From: Gp6-AA40 sp036407095
GTDB lineage: Bacteria; Acidobacteriota; Vicinamibacteria; Vicinamibacterales; UBA2999
Assembly: GCA_036407095.1 (NCBI GenBank)
Contig: DASWZV010000115.1
Coordinates: forward strand, 62,001 to 126,000
Direction: 5' to 3'
Length of the DNA: 64,000 nt
Part shown: in pieces, positions 59,786-64,000 of the stretch
Layout of the letters: every line of letters begins with the position of its first letter
How positions within the stretch are numbered: the first letter of the stretch is position 1
The notes under the pieces: generated by a model
What the model saw: only the letters and a program-made list of their open reading frames with translations
Told to the model about the DNA's origin: nothing
Database searches by the model: none
Made by a program: the position numbers and the translations under genes

Positions 59786-61264
59786 GTGCTGAAAGCGTGC
59801 GTCATTTCGATCGTCGCGCTGTCGTTCGCCGCGGGTTTTGCCGCAGCAGGCGATCAGCGGCTGATCGACGCGGTGAGGGCGCGACACGTCGAGCGTGTGC
59901 GCGCGCTCGTGAAGGAAGGCGTCGACGTCAACACGCGACAGGCAGATGGCGCCACTGCCCTTCACTGGGCCGTCTACCTCGATGATCCTGGCCTCGTCAG
60001 CGTGCTGATCGCGGCAGGCGCGAAGGCTGACGTCGCGGACGACACCGGCGTGACGCCTCTCTACCTCGCGTGTCTCAACCGGCAGGCGGCGATCGTCGAC
60101 AGGCTCCTGGCCGCGGGTGCGAACGCCAATGCCGCGTTGATCACAGGGGAGACCGTGCTGATGACCTGCGCACGCGCGGGCGAGCCCCGGGCGGTACGCG
60201 CGCTCCTCTCTCACGGGGCGAACGTCAACGCGACGGAATCGTCACACCAGCAGACCGCGCTCATGTGGGCCGCGGCGCAGAAGCATCCGGAAGCGATCGC
60301 TGCGCTGCTCGAGGCCGGCGCCGATGTGCGCGCGCGTTCGCGCGACTACGTGCAGACCGTGACGAGCGAGGTGACGCAGCGCGCGGGGCGTGAGGAGTTG
60401 AACTACACGGTTCCGCGTGGTGGAAGCACCGCACTGCTGTTTGCGGCCCGCTCGGGCGACGCCGAATCAGCGAGGCTGCTGCTCGCAGCAGCCGCCGACG
60501 CCAACGATGCGCTGCCGGACGGCGCGAGCGCGCTCGTCCTCGCTGCTCATAGTGGACACGGAGATGTCGCAGCCCTGCTCCTCGACAAAGGCGCCGACCC
60601 GAATGCCGCGGCCGTCGGTTACACAGCGCTCCACGCCGCGGTCGTGCGCGGCGATTTGAATCTCGTCAAGGCGCTGGTCGCGCACGAGGCCAATGTCAAC
60701 GCACCGATCACGAAGGGCACGCCGGTCAGACGCAACAGCCAGGACTTCGAACTGCCCAAGACGTTGATTGGCGCGACGCCCTATCTGCTGGCCGCGAAGT
60801 TTCTCGAAGTCGACATCATGCGTGCGCTCGCCGCCGGCGGCGCCGATACACGGATGGCGATGAAGGACGGCACCACACCGTTGATGGCGGCCGCGGGGAT
60901 GGGCCTCGTCGCACCCGCGCAGGACGAGCGTCGCGGCACCGACCGCCGCGGGCTCGCCATCATCGATGGCGGACAGATCGAACCGGAGAGTCAGGTGCTC
61001 GATGCGGTCTCGACCGTACTGAGTCTCGGCGCTGACATCAACGCCGCGAACCCCGCTGGTGATACCGCGCTGCACGTCGCATCAGCGCAGGCATACGACA
61101 GCGTCGTCCGCCTGCTGGCGGAGCGGGGAGCCGATCTGAATGCGCGCAACAAGCGCGGGTTGACTCCGCTCGGTGCGCTGATCGGCAGACGCGGCGCCAC
61201 GAGCGAGACGTCTCCGCGCCAGAAGACGATCGCCCTTCTCCGAACACTGGGCGCGCAGGAATAG
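59786..61264 (+). CDS. Exported ankyrin-repeat protein
   Basis: A 492-aa protein with a signal peptide (residues ~1-21, ending AAAG). About ten ankyrin repeats follow, each in the form D-G-x-T-x-L-x-x-A, e.g. DGATALHWAVYLDDPGLVSVL, DTGVTPLYLACLNRQAAIVD and AGDTALHVASAQAYDSVVRLL. Ankyrin arrays bind proteins, so it is probably the scaffold partner of the DUF1592/DUF1552 pair. It starts nine bases after the DUF1552 stop and completes the three-gene operon. Confidence 0.9.
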   Translation: MLKACVISIVALSFAAGFAAAGDQRLIDAVRARHVERVRALVKEGVDVNTRQADGATALHWAVYLDDPGLVSVLIAAGAKADVADDTGVTPLYLACLNRQAAIVDRLLAAGANANAALITGETVLMTCARAGEPRAVRALLSHGANVNATESSHQQTALMWAAAQKHPEAIAALLEAGADVRARSRDYVQTVTSEVTQRAGREELNYTVPRGGSTALLFAARSGDAESARLLLAAAADANDALPDGASALVLAAHSGHGDVAALLLDKGADPNAAAVGYTALHAAVVRGDLNLVKALVAHEANVNAPITKGTPVRRNSQDFELPKTLIGATPYLLAAKFLEVDIMRALAAGGADTRMAMKDGTTPLMAAAGMGLVAPAQDERRGTDRRGLAIIDGGQIEPESQVLDAVSTVLSLGADINAANPAGDTALHVASAQAYDSVVRLLAERGADLNARNKRGLTPLGALIGRRGATSETSPRQKTIALLRTLGAQE

Positions 61265-61307
61265 CGCGCTCAGCGATCGGCGGGTCGACAGAGCAAGACC
61301 GGCGGGC

Positions 61308-63083
61308 CTAAAGCGCCAGACCCGCCCTGCAGCCGGGAATGTTCAACCGCGCGAGCACCTCCGCGTAACGTGCATCTCCCTTGAGCGGCTTGAATCGGGG
61401 ATCGGCGTCGACACCGGCGAGTGAAGGGTCGCGATCGAACCATGCCTGATCGAGCGCCGCGAACGCATCGTCGATGCGTCCGAGGCCGGTGTACGCCAGC
61501 GCGAGATGGAACGGCGGCACGTAGCGCGACGACTCGAGCGCTCGTGCGCGCGCCAGCAGCGTCGTCGCGGCGGCGCAGTCGCCGGTCACAGCCCTCAGGT
61601 GTGCGAGCCACGACAGCACCACCGGATGCTGATCGGCCTGCACGAGCGCGGTTTCGAGTTCAGCCGCCGCTTCGGTGGGACGGCCCGCCTGCAGCAGCGC
61701 GGCGGCGAGCACCCGGCGCGCGCTGAGGCGTTCGGGATCCACTTCGAGCAGGTGCCGGCAGTCGAGGATCGCCCCATCGTAGTCGCCGACGATGTAGCGA
61801 GTCCAGGTGAGGGCGGTGCCCACCGACAGACACAGCGGGTCGAGATCGCGCGCCCGTTCCGCGCATGCGAGCGCCTCGCTGTCCCGCCCCTGCAGTGCCA
61901 ACATCAACGCAAGCGCTCGAAGGGCCTGCTCGTTGCTGCCATTGAGCGCCAACGCCTGCGCGTAACCAGCCTCGGCGCCGCTCCAGTCACCATCGAGCGT
62001 ACGTTGCACGTCGGCGAGCACGGCGTGCGCGTCGGACAGAGTCGAATCGATCTCGAGCGCGCGCGTCGCCGTCTCGCGTGCGACGGTCAACGCACGGCGC
62101 GGCAGGTCATGATAGTACTCGGCGCTCGCAACCCGCAGACGCGACAGCAGGCCGTGCGCCGCCGCGAAGTCCGGCGCAAGACGCACCGCCTCGCTCACAC
62201 ACTCCAGCGCCGCCTGCAGCCCTTCGTCCCCGGGCTTCGCCCAGTGGTACTGCCCCTTGAGATAGGCCTGATACGCAGGACGCTCCTCTGGCGCAGCGAC
62301 CCGACGCACGTCGGGCACGAGCTCGCGGAGGAGCGAACGGGCCACCCGCCCTGCCACATCGGCCTGCACGGACAGCCAGTCGCTGATGTTGCGATCGTAG
62401 GTCTCCGACCACAGGTGCGCTTCCGACGCCGTCTCGATCAGACGCACCGTGATCCGCACCCGCGATCCCTCGCGGCGCGTGCTGCCTTCGAGCAGGTAGT
62501 CGGCACGCAGCGCCTCGCCGACCTCGCGGGCGCGCTGCAAGGTGCCCTTGAAGAACATCGACGACCAGCGGGCGATGATGCCTACCTGTCCGCGACAGAG
62601 TGGACCGAGCTGGGCGATCAGTTCCTCGGTGAGCCCGTCGCTGAAGTACTCCTGACTGCTGTCGTCGCTCAAGTTGCTGAAGGGCAGTACGGCGAGACGC
62701 ACACGCGGCGCGGGCGCGCCGCGGGCCTGCGATCCGCTCGCATCGGACTCGGTCGTGCGCGCGATGAAGCGATAGCCTCGTCGCGGCACGGTTTCCACGA
62801 ACTTCGGCTCGTCGGCATCGTCACCGAGCGTGGCGCGCAGGCGTTTGATCGCCGCGTTCAAGCTGTGTTCGAAATCGACGAACGTGCCGTTCGGCCAGAG
62901 ATGCTGTCGAAGCTCCTCGCGGGTGACGACGTCGCCGGCGCGCTCGAGCATGAGGCGCAGGATCTCGAACGGCTGCTCCTGCAGACGCATCCGCGTCGAT
63001 CCGTTGCGAAGGTCACGTGAGCGCAGGTCGAGCTCGAAGGAGCCGAACCGCAGAAACCTGTTCTCGCTGTTCTGAGCTTCCAT
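61308..63083 (-). CDS. Winged-helix transcriptional regulator with TolB-like and TPR domains (CadC/ToxR-like)
   Basis: A 591-aa protein. Residues ~8-105 are a Trans_Reg_C DNA-binding domain (RLQEQPFEILRLMLERAGDVV, then TFVDFEHSLNAAIKRLRATLGD and VPRRGYRFI). Residues ~125-250 are TolB-N-like (RLAVLPFSNLSDDSSQEYFSDGLTEEL). The remainder is TPR repeats (e.g. DAHAVLADVQRTLDGDWSGAEAGYAQALAL split by turns). There is no transmembrane helix, unlike CadC. This architecture is widespread in Acidobacteriota, with unknown ligands. It converges on the ankyrin operon and is divergent from the metalloprotease-like gene. Confidence 0.88.
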   Translation of the reverse strand: MEAQNSENRFLRFGSFELDLRSRDLRNGSTRMRLQEQPFEILRLMLERAGDVVTREELRQHLWPNGTFVDFEHSLNAAIKRLRATLGDDADEPKFVETVPRRGYRFIARTTESDASGSQARGAPAPRVRLAVLPFSNLSDDSSQEYFSDGLTEELIAQLGPLCRGQVGIIARWSSMFFKGTLQRAREVGEALRADYLLEGSTRREGSRVRITVRLIETASEAHLWSETYDRNISDWLSVQADVAGRVARSLLRELVPDVRRVAAPEERPAYQAYLKGQYHWAKPGDEGLQAALECVSEAVRLAPDFAAAHGLLSRLRVASAEYYHDLPRRALTVARETATRALEIDSTLSDAHAVLADVQRTLDGDWSGAEAGYAQALALNGSNEQALRALALMLALQGRDSEALACAERARDLDPLCLSVGTALTWTRYIVGDYDGAILDCRHLLEVDPERLSARRVLAAALLQAGRPTEAAAELETALVQADQHPVVLSWLAHLRAVTGDCAAATTLLARARALESSRYVPPFHLALAYTGLGRIDDAFAALDQAWFDRDPSLAGVDADPRFKPLKGDARYAEVLARLNIPGCRAGLAL

Positions 63084-63266
63084 ACTCGTTTATGCCGTAT
63101 CTCCCCGCCGGTTGGAAAGACCCTTTCGCAGTGTGCGCGTTACAAGCCGACCGCCGGTCACCAACATGTCACCTCATGTCACCCGCGGAGTATTGAGGCA
63201 CTTCGCACGTTGCTCGAAAGTGGGCTCCGTTGAGCGCAACGCTCACCTGATTGACGGGAGCCCAGT

Positions 63267-63974
63267 ATGTTTCGTTCGTTCGCGATGACGTTCGTCACAC
63301 TGTTCGTCACAGCCAATTTCGCAAGCGCCTCGGTCACCGCCTGGACCGACGTCACCGTCCGTGTCTACGACGTTACAGCCTTAGACGGAAAGATGCGGCA
63401 GGCGGCTCTCGAGCTTGCACGGTCCGCGCTCGCGAGCGCCTCGGTCGAGATTACGTGGCGTGTCTGCGAGGTGGAGAACACGCATGCGTCTCGCTGCGAT
63501 GTTCGTCTGGCACCGGGAGAGCTGGCTATCCGGATCGTGCGAGCGCCAATGATCAGCGAGCAGGGTGGAACGTTGAGGCTGGGTGATGCGTTCATCGACA
63601 GACAGGTCGGACGAGGCGTGCTCGCGACCATCTATCTCGATCGCGTGTTGCGGCTCGCTGAAGAGACCGGCGCCGATCGCAATGCGCTCCTCGGGCGCGC
63701 CATCGCGCACGAGCTCGGACATCTCCTCATGGCCACCAACGCACACGGCCCTGTGGGCCTGATGCGCGGGTTCTGGTCGCAGGACGAAGTGCGCAACGGC
63801 AGACCACGCGACTGGACGTTCGCGCCACGGGATGCCGACGCCATCCGACGAGGCGCGCAGGCCACTCATGCGCTCGCGGGCGGCGGGGATGCGGGTGCCG
63901 CGCCCCGCGATACCAGCCTTGGCGTTCACGATTCCGGTCTTGCCGCGCCTGGATCGGAGTTCAGCGCGCGTTAG
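63267..63974 (+). CDS. Exported HExxH metalloprotease-like protein
   Basis: A 235-aa protein with a signal peptide (FRSFAMTFVTLFVTANFASA). The zinc motif AHELGHLLMATNAH keeps HExxH, but its third histidine comes eight residues after HExxH instead of six, and the metzincin glycine is missing. GLMRGFWSQDE, which resembles a Met-turn, follows. The N-terminal part has four cysteine/arginine-rich strands (ITWRVCEVENTHASRCDV). It is probably a divergent secreted peptidase, but activity is unproven. It shares a 183-bp divergent promoter region with the winged-helix/TPR regulator. Confidence 0.75.
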   Translation: MFRSFAMTFVTLFVTANFASASVTAWTDVTVRVYDVTALDGKMRQAALELARSALASASVEITWRVCEVENTHASRCDVRLAPGELAIRIVRAPMISEQGGTLRLGDAFIDRQVGRGVLATIYLDRVLRLAEETGADRNALLGRAIAHELGHLLMATNAHGPVGLMRGFWSQDEVRNGRPRDWTFAPRDADAIRRGAQATHALAGGGDAGAAPRDTSLGVHDSGLAAPGSEFSAR

Positions 63975-64000
63975 CGGGCGCCGTCGTCCGTGAATCCCGG

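Noticed and set aside
1..64000. tRNA, rRNA, prophage and integron signatures
   Set aside because: I scanned for T-loop-like GGTTCRA motifs with acceptor-stem pairing, rRNA-like blocks, integrases and phage structural genes and saw none. A covariance-model search would be the decisive test.

Overview
The window looks like chromosomal DNA from a high-GC Acidobacteriota bacterium, most likely of the Vicinamibacteria group. This is inferred from gene content, not from a marker gene. The indicators are four Oar-like TonB-dependent receptors with carboxypeptidase-regulatory N-termini, CRTAC1-type FG-GAP/ASPIC proteins next to TPR proteins, a DUF1592-DUF1552-ankyrin operon, winged-helix/TPR regulators, and molybdenum hydroxylase pairs of the isoquinoline oxidoreductase type. 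I found no rRNA, tRNA, CRISPR array, phage or integrase.

Layout. 1-5.7 kb: a truncated 2Fe-2S subunit gene, a 49-aa protein, a PepSY membrane protein, a TfoX-like/DUF2214 pair, and a compact candidate type II restriction-modification pair lying among intergenic repeats. 5.7-8.1 kb: GNAT, esterase and matrixin-type protease genes. 8.2-12.0 kb: a HlyD-ABC-ABC-TetR exporter operon with a palindromic operator in front. 12.0-19.9 kb: MITE-like elements, ABC-F, PhzF, HemD, ammonium transporter and a TPR lipoprotein. 18.1-39.1 kb: two related blocks, each with one TPR protein, one CRTAC1 protein and two giant TonB receptors, arranged back to back. This is probably a surface nutrient-uptake region. 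39.4-48.5 kb: molybdenum hydroxylase, lytic transglycosylase, a BtuB-like receptor and an ABC-2 exporter. 48.7-55.9 kb: methyltransferase, MOSC protein, a two-component system, a PabC-like lyase, DUF169, an NTF2-like protein and a Gfo/Idh/MocA oxidoreductase. 55.9-64 kb: DUF1592-DUF1552-ankyrin operon, winged-helix/TPR regulator and a metalloprotease-like protein.

The most unusual content is between the genes. (i) Arrays of a degenerate 24-bp repeat (core GTCGGTGCGATC) sit next to stop codons at three loci and point away from the upstream gene. (ii) Three copies of a ~195-bp element keep their base pairing although both the terminal and internal stems differ in sequence, which is a covariation signal. 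(iii) Long hairpins built from ~7-nt tandem units touch the stop codons of five genes. (iv) Hairpins with variable stems joined by TGGGG spacers occur at both CRTAC1 genes, once in frame inside the coding sequence. (v) A ~206-bp MITE-like element has 34-bp terminal inverted repeats. These families together are the best candidates for undescribed biology here.
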